A stretch of DNA of 64,000 bases from JABDMD01 sp965203475 (GCA_965203475.1 OZ241890.1:124001-188000); one strand, 5' to 3'; shown: positions 27,346-36,972, numbered from the stretch's first letter. Program-made: numbers and translations. The notes: generated by a model from the letters alone, not told the origin.

Positions 27346-28266
27346 ATGAACATTATCATTTTTCCGCGGCCGCGAACACACTTCGTTGGGCTCGCAACCT
27401 CCCGCCATTGGAATATTTTTCAATTAACCTTTGCAGTTTTAACGGTTTCGGCAATTTTACTCGGCGGTGGATATATTTTAGGAATTTCATTTGGGCATGA
27501 GGCAATTCTTAAAGAATGGAAATCAGATGTAGTCGAGCATAAGGCTAGTCTTGATTTGGCGAAACAAGAAAGCCAAACACAGATTGATGCCTTGACCACA
27601 AAAATTGGTTTGCTACAAGCTCATGTCAATCGTGTGGATGCTTTAGGAAATATGTTGGTCAATATGGCTGACCTAGATCCCGCAGAATTCAGTTTTGAAA
27701 CCACTCCTGGTGTGGGCGGCCCGCATACTCCCGGACAAGATTCTTTGGAGGGAGGTTCTGAAGTTGATTTTGGTATTGATTTAGTACTAGCAAAACTAGA
27801 TGCGGAACTTGTAGACCGGGAATATCAACTACAAGTATTAAATGGCCTATTGATCGATAAAAAATTGGAACAGGAGACGCGCCCCCAAGGTCGACCAGTA
27901 GCCAGCGGTTGGATATCTTCCTATTTTGGAAAACGTCAAAGTCCATTTACGGGCAAAAAAGAAATGCATCGTGGGGTAGACTTTGCGGGTAGAACGGGAA
28001 CTGATGTTTTAGCCGTAGCCGGTGGTGTAATTACTCAAGCCAAAAAGAAAGGTGGCTATGGTTATCTGGTAGAAATAGATCATGGTAATGGCTATAAGAC
28101 TCGTTATGGGCATAACCAAATGGTTGTTGTGAAGGCTGGGGAAGTTATCAAACGTGGGCAAGTAATTGCTAAATTAGGCAGTACTGGACGTTCCACTGGC
28201 CCTCACGTACATTTCGAAGTGATCAAAAACGGCAAGCGTATCGATCCAATGAAGTTTGTGAACTAA
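27346..28266 (+). CDS. M23-family murein endopeptidase, membrane anchored
   Basis: The 306-residue protein has a short cytoplasmic head, one membrane helix (about 27-50), a coiled-coil periplasmic stretch (about 60-115) and a C-terminal LytM domain (about 185-306). The metallopeptidase motifs are present: MHRGVDFAGRTGTDV (HxxxD), GYGYLVEIDHGNGYKTRYGH and STGRSTGPHVHFEV (HxH). A zinc-active enzyme is therefore expected, cutting peptide cross-links or acting as an amidase activator. It lies divergent from dciA with 65 bases between and directly upstream of secA, where E. coli has secM instead. Confidence 0.92.
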   Translation: MNIIIFPRPRTHFVGLATSRHWNIFQLTFAVLTVSAILLGGGYILGISFGHEAILKEWKSDVVEHKASLDLAKQESQTQIDALTTKIGLLQAHVNRVDALGNMLVNMADLDPAEFSFETTPGVGGPHTPGQDSLEGGSEVDFGIDLVLAKLDAELVDREYQLQVLNGLLIDKKLEQETRPQGRPVASGWISSYFGKRQSPFTGKKEMHRGVDFAGRTGTDVLAVAGGVITQAKKKGGYGYLVEIDHGNGYKTRYGHNQMVVVKAGEVIKRGQVIAKLGSTGRSTGPHVHFEVIKNGKRIDPMKFVN

Positions 28267-28286
28267 TAATATAGTTCAGTCTATTT

Positions 28287-28307
28287 GCTGCATCATTGCA
28301 GCTTTCT
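28287..28307 (+). terminator. Hairpin after the M23 peptidase gene
   Basis: GCTGCA and TGCAGC form perfect 6-base arms around the tetraloop TCAT (28287-28302), followed by TTTCTT. It begins 20 bases after the peptidase stop and could be a weak Rho-independent terminator separating it from secA. Confidence 0.4.
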
Positions 28308-28403
28308 TAAAATCAAGTTAGTCTAGTTATCGCTTATAGTACGAAGCTTAAGTCTTATTCTTTACTTGATTTACAATTTTTGAACGATTCTTTTATGCCG
28401 CAA

Positions 28404-28423
28404 TCCAAGTTTAAAAGCTTGGA
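28404..28423 (+). repeat. Inverted repeat in the secA leader
   Basis: TCCAAG and CTTGGA (28404-28409 and 28418-28423) pair, and the stem can extend by a G-T and a T-A pair toward a 4-base loop. It ends 28 bases before the secA ATG. SecA is translationally autoregulated in E. coli through SecM, which is absent here, so a leader structure could serve instead. That link is inference. Confidence 0.3.
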
Positions 28424-28451
28424 ATAAAACTTGTTTGCCTATATCTAGAGC

Positions 28452-31175
28452 ATGTTACAAAAAGTCACGAAAAAAATTTTTGGCAGTCGAAATCAGCGCC
28501 TTATAAATCGCTATCACAAGACGATTAAAAAGATCAATGATCTTGAATCAAGTTACCAAGCGCTATCCGATGAAGCATTGCTCGCTAAAACTAGTGAATT
28601 TAAACAACAACTCAATGATGGATCTACCTTAGAAGATGTTCTGCCTGCTGCGTTTGCGGCTGTACGTGAAGCCTCGGTACGTACTTTGGGTTTGCGTCAT
28701 TACGATGTACAACTTATTGGCGGTATGGTGTTAAACGATGGGAAGATCGCTGAAATGCGTACAGGTGAAGGTAAGACTTTGGTTGCCACATTACCTATTT
28801 ATTTAAATGCATTAAGTGGTAAGAGCGCCCATGTCGTTACAGTTAACGATTATTTGGCAAAACGAGATGCTGAATGGATGGGTCAAATTTATCAATTCTT
28901 GGGTATGACAGTGGGTGTCATTACGGGAGGCATGCTGCAACAAGAACGTCAGCAAGCCTATGCTGCTGATATTACCTATGGCACGAATAATGAATTTGGA
29001 TTTGACTATTTACGTGACAATATGGAATTTTCAAGTGCGGGTTGTGTGCAACGCGATCTTAACTTTGCTGTAGTGGATGAGGTTGACTCCATACTTATCG
29101 ATGAAGCACGTACTCCCTTAATCATATCTGGACCTACAGGAGAAAATTCTGAGCTATATCGAGCCATTAATAAATTAGTACCGAATCTTGTAAAACAGGA
29201 AGAGGAAGATGGGCCTGGAGATTATTCTGTAGATGAAAAAAGTAAACAAATCTTTTTAACGGAAGAGGGCCATCAACATATCGAAGACTTGCTTTCTAAG
29301 CAGGGCTTGCTTACTGAAGGAGATACTCTATACGACGTTTCGAATATCAGTTTGTTACATCATGTAAATGCCGCATTACGTGCCAATGTATTGTTTCAAA
29401 AAAATGTTGATTACATCGTACGCGAGGGGCAAGTAGTTATTGTAGATGAGTTTACTGGTCGCACCATGCCAGGAAGAAGATGGTCAGATGGTTTGCACCA
29501 GGCAGTAGAAGCCAAAGAAGGTGTGAAAATTCAAAATGAAAATCAAACGCTTGCTTCTATCACCTTTCAAAACTATTTTCGTCTGTATGGCAAGCTCTGT
29601 GGTATGACGGGTACGGCGGATACGGAAGCCTTTGAATTTCAATCTATTTATGGATTGGAGGTCGTGGTGATCCCGACACATATGGATATGATTCGAGATG
29701 ATATGGGTGATTTAGTGTATTTAACTATGCAGGAAAAATATGACGCCATCATCAAAGATATTAAAGATTGTGTGCAACGCGGCCAACCGGTACTGGTGGG
29801 AACCACGTCTATTGAATCTTCAGAACTAATTTCAAATGAATTACAGAAATCTAAAATAGAACATCAAGTGCTAAATGCAAAGCAGCATGAAAAAGAATCT
29901 CATATTGTGGCGCAAGCGGGGCGACCCGGTACGGTAACGATTGCGACCAATATGGCGGGCCGTGGTACAGATATCGTTTTAGGTGGAAATCTTGATGCAG
30001 AGCTAAAAGCAATGCCGGAAGATTCTACGGAAGCATCAAAAGAAAATGTTAAAGAAGAATGGCAACAAAGACACGACGAAGTTATCGACTCGGGTGGCTT
30101 GCATATTATTGGTACAGAACGGCACGAATCACGCCGCATTGATAATCAATTAAGAGGCCGGTCTGGTCGTCAGGGAGACCCTGGATCCAGCCGATTTTAT
30201 TTGTCTATGGAAGATAACTTAATGCGAATATTTGCATCCGATAAAGTACGTGGATTGATGCAAAAATTAGGCATGCAGTCAGGCGAGTCCATAGAACATC
30301 CTTGGGTATCAAAAGCGATTGAAAATGCGCAAAGAAAAGTTGAATCGCATAACTTTGATATTCGTAAAAATTTACTCGAATATGATGACGTTGCAAATGA
30401 TCAGCGAAAAGTGGTGTATGAGCAGCGCAAAGATCTCATGCAACTGGACGATATTTCAGAAAATTTAGCGGCGATACGCGAAGATGTTACTGAAAACTTA
30501 ATTAGTGAGTACATGCCTCAAGGCAGTGTCGAAGAACAATGGGATATCGATGGCTTAACCGAGGGAATCAACAGTGAGCTAGGGTTACCGCTACCGGTTC
30601 AACAATGGCTAGATGAAGATGATAGCGTTGCAGAAGAGGAAGTCCGTGAAATGGTGCATCAACGAGTTGCTGAACATTTTAAAGGCAAAGAAGATCGAGT
30701 AGGCCCGGATATCATGCGGCAGGTTGAAAAGAGCATTATGCTACAAGTGCTGGATAATCGATGGAAAGAACATTTGGCCGCTATGGATTACCTGCGACAA
30801 GGCATCGGTTTGCGTGGGTATGCGCAAAAAAATCCCAAACAGGAATATAAGCGTGAAGCCTTTGCCATGTTTCAGCAATTGTTGGAACAAATTAAACACG
30901 AAACGGTTTCATTTATTGCAAAAGCAGAACTACCTACACTTGAGGAAATACGCGCAATTGAAGAAGCGCAAAAAATACCTGAGAATGTCCAGTTCCAGCA
31001 TGCTGAAGCTGAAGATGTACTGCATCCTGAACAGGCTATGCCACAACAAGGGGCTAACGAACCACAGGAAAAGCAACAGCCCTATAAAAGGACTCAAAAG
31101 AAAATTGGACGAAATGATCCATGTCACTGTGGTTCAGGCAAAAAGTTTAAGCAATGCCATGGAAAGCTGGCCTAG
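28452..31175 (+). CDS. secA: Preprotein translocase ATPase SecA
   Basis: The 907-residue motor has Walker A MRTGEGKTLVATLP (Lys108, the same number as in E. coli), the DEAD-type VVDEVDSILIDEARTPLI, the preprotein cross-linking domain, motif VTIATNMAGRGTDIVLGG, RRIDNQLRGRSGRQGDPGSS, and the helical scaffold with DNRWKEHLAAMDYLRQGI. An acidic linker and the SEC-C zinc motif CHCGSGKKFKQCH close the protein, so SecB-type interaction is retained. A leader of 185 bases separates it from the M23 gene. It is one of the clearest identifications in the window. Confidence 0.98.
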   Translation: MLQKVTKKIFGSRNQRLINRYHKTIKKINDLESSYQALSDEALLAKTSEFKQQLNDGSTLEDVLPAAFAAVREASVRTLGLRHYDVQLIGGMVLNDGKIAEMRTGEGKTLVATLPIYLNALSGKSAHVVTVNDYLAKRDAEWMGQIYQFLGMTVGVITGGMLQQERQQAYAADITYGTNNEFGFDYLRDNMEFSSAGCVQRDLNFAVVDEVDSILIDEARTPLIISGPTGENSELYRAINKLVPNLVKQEEEDGPGDYSVDEKSKQIFLTEEGHQHIEDLLSKQGLLTEGDTLYDVSNISLLHHVNAALRANVLFQKNVDYIVREGQVVIVDEFTGRTMPGRRWSDGLHQAVEAKEGVKIQNENQTLASITFQNYFRLYGKLCGMTGTADTEAFEFQSIYGLEVVVIPTHMDMIRDDMGDLVYLTMQEKYDAIIKDIKDCVQRGQPVLVGTTSIESSELISNELQKSKIEHQVLNAKQHEKESHIVAQAGRPGTVTIATNMAGRGTDIVLGGNLDAELKAMPEDSTEASKENVKEEWQQRHDEVIDSGGLHIIGTERHESRRIDNQLRGRSGRQGDPGSSRFYLSMEDNLMRIFASDKVRGLMQKLGMQSGESIEHPWVSKAIENAQRKVESHNFDIRKNLLEYDDVANDQRKVVYEQRKDLMQLDDISENLAAIREDVTENLISEYMPQGSVEEQWDIDGLTEGINSELGLPLPVQQWLDEDDSVAEEEVREMVHQRVAEHFKGKEDRVGPDIMRQVEKSIMLQVLDNRWKEHLAAMDYLRQGIGLRGYAQKNPKQEYKREAFAMFQQLLEQIKHETVSFIAKAELPTLEEIRAIEEAQKIPENVQFQHAEAEDVLHPEQAMPQQGANEPQEKQQPYKRTQKKIGRNDPCHCGSGKKFKQCHGKLA

Positions 31176-31221
31176 TTTATAATTTACGTCGTTCTTTAAA
31201 ACTCTTATTAATTTTACTCGT

Positions 31222-32439
31222 ATGGCCGATTCAGTAGAGCCAGTTATTTCGTTGCTACCCGTGCCGGGTGTTTCACTTGCAGCTTGTAGTGCAGGGATTA
31301 AATATAAAAATCGTGATGATTTGGCTTTAATTGCTTTTGATAAAGGTACTCAGCTGGCTGCCGTTTTTACCACAAATAAATTTTGTGCAGCTCCCGTGAT
31401 TGTTGCTAAGGAGCATTTGCAAAGTACTCAACCAAAATATTTATTAATTAATTCGGGTAATGCAAATGCAGGTACCGGAGAACAAGGTTTAGAGAATGCA
31501 AGAATGACTTGTCTGAAACTTAGTGAAATTTGCAAATGCAAATCTGAAGAAGTCATTCCATTCTCAACAGGTGTTATTGGCAAACAGCTTGAGGTTGAAA
31601 AAATCAATTCAAATCTTAAAGAGTTACATAATAATTTGGCTCAAGACACATGGCTACATGCTGCAAAAGCCATTATGACTACCGATACAGTGAATAAAGG
31701 AGCAAGTGTAAAAATAAATTTAGATGGGCAAGAAGTTATTATCACAGGAATATGCAAAGGTTCAGGAATGATACGTCCTGACATGGCGACTATGCTGTCA
31801 TATGTTGCAACTAATTTAGCTATTACAGAAAAGAATCTGAATGAATTACTCAACAAGATGGTGGATCAATCATTCCACTGTATTACTGTAGATGGCGATA
31901 CTTCAACCAACGATGCATGTGTATTGGCTGCAACTGGTAAAGCAAATGTCAATTATGAAAATTTAAGTGATACTGCTAAAAGTAATTTTAGAAATACCTT
32001 GCAGGCCATATTTAATGAATTGGCCCAAGCCATTGTGCGCGATGGTGAAGGGGCGACTAAATTTATTTCAATTACAGTGGAAGAAGCGAATTCTTCCTGT
32101 GCTGCAAAGGCAATTGCATTTACGGTTGCGCACTCACCTTTGGTTAAGACTGCGGCATTCGCCAGTGATCCAAACTGGGGAAGAGTGTTGGCTGCAGTAG
32201 GTCGTAGCCCTGTTGATGCTCTGGATGTAAATAAAATGTCTATGTATATCAATGAGCTATGTGTAATAAAAAATGGACAGCCCGCTTCTGATTACACCGA
32301 AAGCAAAGGTCAGCAAGTAATGCAAAATGAAGAATTAACCTTTCGAATCGTACTTGGTGTAGGTAATTCTAATGCTACTGTATGGACCACAGATCTGTCC
32401 TATGACTATGTCAAAATTAATGCGGAATATAGAACATAG
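31222..32439 (+). CDS. argJ: Glutamate N-acetyltransferase / amino-acid acetyltransferase
   Basis: The 405-residue proenzyme cleaves itself before the Thr of the MATML motif (in KGSGMIRPDMATMLSYVATN) to give two chains. Other motifs: GVSLAACSAGIKYKNRDDLALI, LLINSGNANAGTGEQG, TDTVNK, FHCITVDGDTSTNDA, RDGEGATKFI and DPNWGRVLAAVGRS. ArgJ transfers the acetyl group from N-acetylornithine to glutamate, recycling it in arginine synthesis; some members can also use acetyl-CoA. The secA-argJ-mutT order is common in Pseudomonas and relatives. Confidence 0.96.
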   Translation: MADSVEPVISLLPVPGVSLAACSAGIKYKNRDDLALIAFDKGTQLAAVFTTNKFCAAPVIVAKEHLQSTQPKYLLINSGNANAGTGEQGLENARMTCLKLSEICKCKSEEVIPFSTGVIGKQLEVEKINSNLKELHNNLAQDTWLHAAKAIMTTDTVNKGASVKINLDGQEVIITGICKGSGMIRPDMATMLSYVATNLAITEKNLNELLNKMVDQSFHCITVDGDTSTNDACVLAATGKANVNYENLSDTAKSNFRNTLQAIFNELAQAIVRDGEGATKFISITVEEANSSCAAKAIAFTVAHSPLVKTAAFASDPNWGRVLAAVGRSPVDALDVNKMSMYINELCVIKNGQPASDYTESKGQQVMQNEELTFRIVLGVGNSNATVWTTDLSYDYVKINAEYRT

Positions 32440-32448
32440 GGTCCGTGC

Positions 32449-33405
32449 ATGGGACTGGGCAGCGAATATGTTCATGTGGTAATTGGAATACTATTTGATG
32501 CAGATAAAAATTTGCTCATTAGCAAGAGAATGAAAGGTGTACATTTAGAAGGTTTATTAGAGTTTCCCGGAGGCAAAGTTAAAAATTTAGAATCTGCACA
32601 TGATGCATTAAAGAGAGAGTTACAAGAAGAATTGAATATTGAAGTTCAACAAACTCGTCCACTTATACAAATTCCGTATTCCTATCCTGATCGAAATATT
32701 TTATTAGATGTCTACATCGTAGAGCAGTATTTAGGTGAACCTGAAGCAATCGAAAAGCAAGAATTACGTTTCTGTAGCTTACATGCATTAAATAAAAATG
32801 AGTTTCCAAAAGCTGATCATGGAATTTTTCAAGCATTACGACTTCCAGGCTTGTATACCATCACACCCGATTATTCTGATCATGCCAAAAATTTTAAAGA
32901 AAAATTTAAGTATCTGGTTTCTAATCCGACAATTAGCATGATCCAATTGCGATCACATAGTTTAAAAACAAGTGAATTTATTGAACTTGCTCAATATTGT
33001 AAAAAAGTGTGCAAGCAGTATGAGAAAAAATTAATTGTTAATTGTGATGTAGATGATTTTGTTCAAACTTGTGCAGACGGATTGCATTTAACGAGTCAAA
33101 GGTTGCTAAATTGCCGTACCAGAACAGAAGGGGAGGACTTTATTATTGGAGCATCATGTCATAACAAAGAAGAAATTTTACATGCATGTGATATTGGTCT
33201 TGATTATATTATTTTAGGCCCTGTTCTGGAAAAGTATGGACATGCTAGTGTCTCAGTATTAACTTGGAGCAAATTTGCCGAATTGGCTAAGCTTAGTAAC
33301 ATACCTGTTTATGCGGTAGGTGGTTTATCATTCGAGCACATTAATGAATGCATTCAATTAGGTGGGCAAGGAATTGCTTCTATTCGCAGTCAATGGCCTT
33401 TGTAG
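32449..33405 (+). CDS. mutT: Nudix (MutT) hydrolase fused to a ThiE-like domain
   Basis: The 318 residues hold two domains. Residues 5-130 are a MutT-type Nudix hydrolase with the box GLLEFPGGKVKNLESAHDAL followed by KRELQEELNIE, complete in its catalytic glutamates. It would clear 8-oxo-dGTP. Residues about 135-318 resemble thiamine-phosphate synthase: LYTITPDYSD, MIQLRSHSLK, LIVNCDVDD, DGLHLTSQRL, IIGASCHNKEEI, DYIILGPVLEKYGHA and YAVGGLSFEHI. The fusion is known in many gammaproteobacteria, and the ThiE part has no established activity there. It lies 9 bases after argJ and converges on zapD. Confidence 0.93.
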   Translation: MGLGSEYVHVVIGILFDADKNLLISKRMKGVHLEGLLEFPGGKVKNLESAHDALKRELQEELNIEVQQTRPLIQIPYSYPDRNILLDVYIVEQYLGEPEAIEKQELRFCSLHALNKNEFPKADHGIFQALRLPGLYTITPDYSDHAKNFKEKFKYLVSNPTISMIQLRSHSLKTSEFIELAQYCKKVCKQYEKKLIVNCDVDDFVQTCADGLHLTSQRLLNCRTRTEGEDFIIGASCHNKEEILHACDIGLDYIILGPVLEKYGHASVSVLTWSKFAELAKLSNIPVYAVGGLSFEHINECIQLGGQGIASIRSQWPL

Positions 33406-33419
33406 TAATAATATAAAAT

Positions 33420-34205
33420 CTAAAATGAACAACAGGCTAACTGAAAATCAATATTCTGCTTAATTTGTTTGGGCGGTGTATTGGGATCATCCTGACGTAA
33501 GAATCTTATAGAAAATCGATGTTTACCAGCACTGCATTCAGGGAACACATCATTTTTATTATTTATCCCAATTCTTATTAGTTGATTGGGTGAAGCAGGA
33601 CCTAGGTTCTGGTCATAAAATCCATTTTGTGCATTTTGATCAGTATAAGGCGTGCTTTCTCTAATTAGTTTTAACGCATAGCTTACACCTTCTTGTACAG
33701 TTTCAAAGGGTGTTATCCATTCTAGTAATATTTTATTACGGCTATGGAAAGGTTGAGATAGCCAGTGATGATATTCTGGTAAATCAAAATCACAGGTGCC
33801 ACCCGGTATTACGGTGCGTTGCCGGATGCTACTAATAAAGTCATTGTTCTTTAAATGACTTCCAATTTGAGAGCGAATGGTATGTAAGCGGTCAAAAATC
33901 GATTTATGTTTTAAGAGAATATTATCTAATTTATCTACATTCAAATTTGGTTTGTTTTTTAATTGTTCTAATGTATCAATTTGTCTTTTTAGTTCTTTAA
34001 GTAGTTCCTGCTTGATGTCGCCACGTGATACCAGACTTAATAACTCGATTAGTGTTACCAATGCGGCATGGGTATCTGATGTGTCTTCTCGCTTGGCAAA
34101 AAATACAAATCGGTAGGTCAGCTGTTCATAGCGTAAAAATGTGCGTATACGCTCATTTAGTGGCTGTTCATAAACAATCAAATTGTCAATAGTCAAACTA
34201 CTCAC
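33420..34205 (-). CDS. zapD: Cell division protein ZapD (YacF)
   Basis: The 261-residue protein has the all-helical N-terminal domain (VYEQPLNERIRTFLRYEQL near residue 12, then RGDIKQELLKELKRQ) and the C-terminal beta domain (TCDFDLPEYHHWLSQP about 137-152, then FETVQEGVSYALKLIR). ZapD cross-links FtsZ filaments. It follows coaE by 10 bases and shares its strand, as in other gammaproteobacteria. The small zinc protein YacG, often encoded between or beside these genes, is not present here. Confidence 0.93.
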   Translation of the reverse strand: MSSLTIDNLIVYEQPLNERIRTFLRYEQLTYRFVFFAKREDTSDTHAALVTLIELLSLVSRGDIKQELLKELKRQIDTLEQLKNKPNLNVDKLDNILLKHKSIFDRLHTIRSQIGSHLKNNDFISSIRQRTVIPGGTCDFDLPEYHHWLSQPFHSRNKILLEWITPFETVQEGVSYALKLIRESTPYTDQNAQNGFYDQNLGPASPNQLIRIGINNKNDVFPECSAGKHRFSIRFLRQDDPNTPPKQIKQNIDFQLACCSF

Positions 34206-34215
34206 AGTGATAAAT

Positions 34216-34809
34216 TTAAGTTCCTAGTCGTATATATTTGTTATGCAGCTCTGCAACGGGCTCTTCTAATTCACTAATTAATCCGCTGTTTTTAATAGTA
34301 TCATCTGCTAATTTTAAGCGTTCCTCCCTGCTAATTTGAGTCTCGATAATCGCTTGAACCTCGTATTCAGTGCAATTATCACGCTTAATCACTCTGTCTA
34401 TTTGCTCTTCTATCGTGCAGTCAACAACCAATATTCGGTCAACAAAGTCTGACTTATTTTTTTCTAATAGTAATGGGATTACTGTTATACAGTACGCCGA
34501 ATCTAGCTGCTTTATATTATTTTCAATTTCTTTGAAAACAAGGGGATGTAAAATATTTTCTAGTTTTCCACGCAACTCAGGGTCTTTAAAAACAGATTGA
34601 CGTAGTTTATCTCTTATTAATGTTTTATCTTTATTAAAAAACTCTGCGCCCAAATGGATATAAAGTTTGTCGAGAACATCGATGTTGTTCGTTAACTCTT
34701 TGGCAATTATGTCTGCATCAACTATCGGTGTACTAAAAGTTTCGTGAAAAATTTTTGAGACTGCGCTTTTCCCACTGCCTATTCCGCCCGTAAGCCCTAT
34801 TACTAGCAT
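34216..34809 (-). CDS. coaE: Dephospho-CoA kinase
   Basis: The 197-residue kinase starts LVIGLTGGIGSGKSAVSKIF, with the P-loop Lys14. It also has VDADIIAKEL, LRGKLENILHPLVFKEIE and PLLLEKNKSDFVDRILVVDC, and the lid region EEQIDRVIKRDNCTE. It phosphorylates dephospho-CoA in the last step of coenzyme A synthesis. It lies 14 bases after pilD, the usual pilBCD-coaE arrangement, and is likely in the pil operon transcript. Confidence 0.96.
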   Translation of the reverse strand: MLVIGLTGGIGSGKSAVSKIFHETFSTPIVDADIIAKELTNNIDVLDKLYIHLGAEFFNKDKTLIRDKLRQSVFKDPELRGKLENILHPLVFKEIENNIKQLDSAYCITVIPLLLEKNKSDFVDRILVVDCTIEEQIDRVIKRDNCTEYEVQAIIETQISREERLKLADDTIKNSGLISELEEPVAELHNKYIRLGT

Positions 34810-34823
34810 TGATTACGAGTGTA

Positions 34824-35705
34824 TCAAACTGTTTTTGATAGATAGAATTCCATAAGTTCGTTACCGTACAACATCGCGATCCATCCTGCTATAGCAAGAT
34901 AAGGTCCAAAGGGAATGGGTGCGTTGCGTTCTTGTACTTTAGTAATAATCATTGTAATTCCAATAACAGCACCAACCGCTGAAGATAATAAAACAATTAA
35001 TGGCAGGGTTTGCCACCCTAACCAAGCACCGAGTGCGGCAAGAAGTTTAAAATCACCATACCCCATGCCTTCTTTTCCTGTAATCAATTTAAACGTGTGG
35101 AAAACGAGCCATAAAGATAAATATCCAATAATTGCTCCAAGTACTGATGATGATAAATCTGTAAATATCGTAAAGTAATTAAAGATCACACCAGACCACA
35201 AAAGTGGAAGCGTGATATTATCAGGCAGTAGTTGTGTTTTTATGTCAATACCACTGAGCGCAATTAAACTCCAGGTTAAAATTACCCCTCCGAGTGCTTG
35301 GTAAGTGAATCCAAATTTCCAAACTACAACGACTGTAAGAATGGCGGTAAATAACTCAACCAAAGGATACTGTATTGAAATTGAAGCACTGCATTGACTG
35401 CACTTGCCACGTAAAAAAATCCAACTAAGCATTGGAATATTTTCAATCGCTTTTATCTGATGATTACAGGAGGGGCAGTGTGAGCGGGGTACGCACAAAT
35501 TAAATGATTCAGTAGTTTGTTTATATTCTAAAGATAAAAGTTCTTGGCAATCTTTATTCCATTGTTGTTCCATCATTTTTGGTAAGCGATGGATCACAAC
35601 ATTAAGAAAACTTCCAACAAAGGAACCTATGATAAAACTGTATATAAATAGTAAAGTTAAGTTATCAGTTAGATAGCTTATTAACGCCGGAGTGTTTGCT
35701 TCCAA
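34824..35705 (-). CDS. pilD: Type IV prepilin peptidase / N-methyltransferase PilD
   Basis: This 293-residue polytopic membrane protein has the N-terminal cytoplasmic zinc domain with two Cys pairs (CPSCNHQ and CSQC) flanking IENIPMLSWIFLRGK, preceded by FLNVVIHRLPKMME. The aspartyl protease part carries ALSGIDIKTQLLPD and GYGDFKLLAALGAWLGWQ, the two catalytic aspartates of the GxGD class. It cleaves the leader of PilA (made here at 53.2 kb) after Gly7 and methylates the new N-terminus. It is the third gene of pilBCD. Confidence 0.96.
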   Translation of the reverse strand: MEANTPALISYLTDNLTLLFIYSFIIGSFVGSFLNVVIHRLPKMMEQQWNKDCQELLSLEYKQTTESFNLCVPRSHCPSCNHQIKAIENIPMLSWIFLRGKCSQCSASISIQYPLVELFTAILTVVVVWKFGFTYQALGGVILTWSLIALSGIDIKTQLLPDNITLPLLWSGVIFNYFTIFTDLSSSVLGAIIGYLSLWLVFHTFKLITGKEGMGYGDFKLLAALGAWLGWQTLPLIVLLSSAVGAVIGITMIITKVQERNAPIPFGPYLAIAGWIAMLYGNELMEFYLSKTV

Positions 35706-35739
35706 GGTTTATTGAGATAGGAAAAAATCAGATTTTTAA

Positions 35740-36969
35740 TTACACAACTTGACCAAGTTTGAAAATTGGCAAGTACATGGCGATAACCAATCCACCCACC
35801 ATTACGCCTAAGATAGCCATAATTAATGGTTCCAACAAACTGCTTAAACCATCTACCAGGTTATCTACTTCTTGTTCATAGAAATCTGCCACTTTCGAGA
35901 GCATATCATCCAAAGCACCGGATTCTTCACCAATGGATACCATCTGTACAACCATATTAGGGAACAATCCACTGGAGCGCATACTTTGTTGTAGCTGTGT
36001 ACCTGTTGACACTTCGTCTTTCATACGCAGGGTTGCTTCCTCGAAAAGAGTATTACCCGTTGCACCGGCAACAGATTCCATGGCTTCTACTAACGGTACA
36101 CCTGCAGAGAACATAGTTGATAATGTTCTCGCAAAGCGCGCAATGGCTGATTTTTCTAAGATATTTCCAATAATAGGGATTTTTAATGCAATTACATCAA
36201 TGCTGCGTCGTACGGCTGGAGATCTCTTTTTTGCATTGATGAATGCTGCTACTGCTGCACCAATAGCAAGAAGTATCATCCACCAATACTTTTGAGAAAA
36301 TTCAGATAGATTTATGACAAACTGAGTAAAGGCAGGTAAATCTGCACCAAAATTTTGAAATAAATCTTGGAATTGGGGTACTACGAAAATGAGCAGAATA
36401 GCAGATACGATAAATGCGACAATTAGTACTGCAGTTGGATAAAATAATGCCTTTTTAACTTTCCCTTTTAGTTCTTCCGTTTTTTCTTTATAAGTTGCTA
36501 TTTTGTCTAATAGAGTTTCTAGTGCACCGGATGCCTCACCTGCATTTACTAAATTACAAAACAGGCTGTCAAAATATTTCGGGTGTTTTTCTAAAGAATC
36601 TGCCAATCCTGTGCCGGATTCCACCTCGTTTTTAATATTTAAAACCAATTCTTGCATGGTTAGTTTTTCATGGCCACGGCCTATAATTTCAAATGCTTGT
36701 ACCAGTGGTACACCTGCTGTCATCATGGTTGCAAGCTGTCGTGCAAATACAGCAATGTCTCCTGGTTTGATTTTTTTTCCTTTACCACCAAATAGGGGTT
36801 TTGGCTTTTTTCTAACTTTTAAAGGATTGATGCCTTGTCGGCGTAAATCTGCTTTTAAAAGTATTTCATTTACAGCCTGTGATTCGCCTCTTACACGCGT
36901 TCCTTTACGGTCCACGCCTTCCCATAAAAAAGTAATTGAAGTATCTGCCGTAGCTGTTGCCGTTGCCAT
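35740..36969 (-). CDS. pilC: Type IV pilus inner-membrane platform protein PilC
   Basis: The 409-residue protein contains two T2SS-F domains (about 75-198 and 278-400), each with the pattern FARQLATMMTAGVPLVQAFE or FARTLSTMFSAGVPLVEAME. Three membrane helices lie at about 173-195, 226-245 and 380-402. Other hallmarks are GEASGALETLLDKIA and GEESGALDDMLSKVADFYE. PilC sits beneath the pilus and couples the PilB/PilT motors to pilin assembly. It is 3 bases from pilB. Confidence 0.97.
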   Translation of the reverse strand: MATATATADTSITFLWEGVDRKGTRVRGESQAVNEILLKADLRRQGINPLKVRKKPKPLFGGKGKKIKPGDIAVFARQLATMMTAGVPLVQAFEIIGRGHEKLTMQELVLNIKNEVESGTGLADSLEKHPKYFDSLFCNLVNAGEASGALETLLDKIATYKEKTEELKGKVKKALFYPTAVLIVAFIVSAILLIFVVPQFQDLFQNFGADLPAFTQFVINLSEFSQKYWWMILLAIGAAVAAFINAKKRSPAVRRSIDVIALKIPIIGNILEKSAIARFARTLSTMFSAGVPLVEAMESVAGATGNTLFEEATLRMKDEVSTGTQLQQSMRSSGLFPNMVVQMVSIGEESGALDDMLSKVADFYEQEVDNLVDGLSSLLEPLIMAILGVMVGGLVIAMYLPIFKLGQVV

Positions 36970-36972
36970 AGA

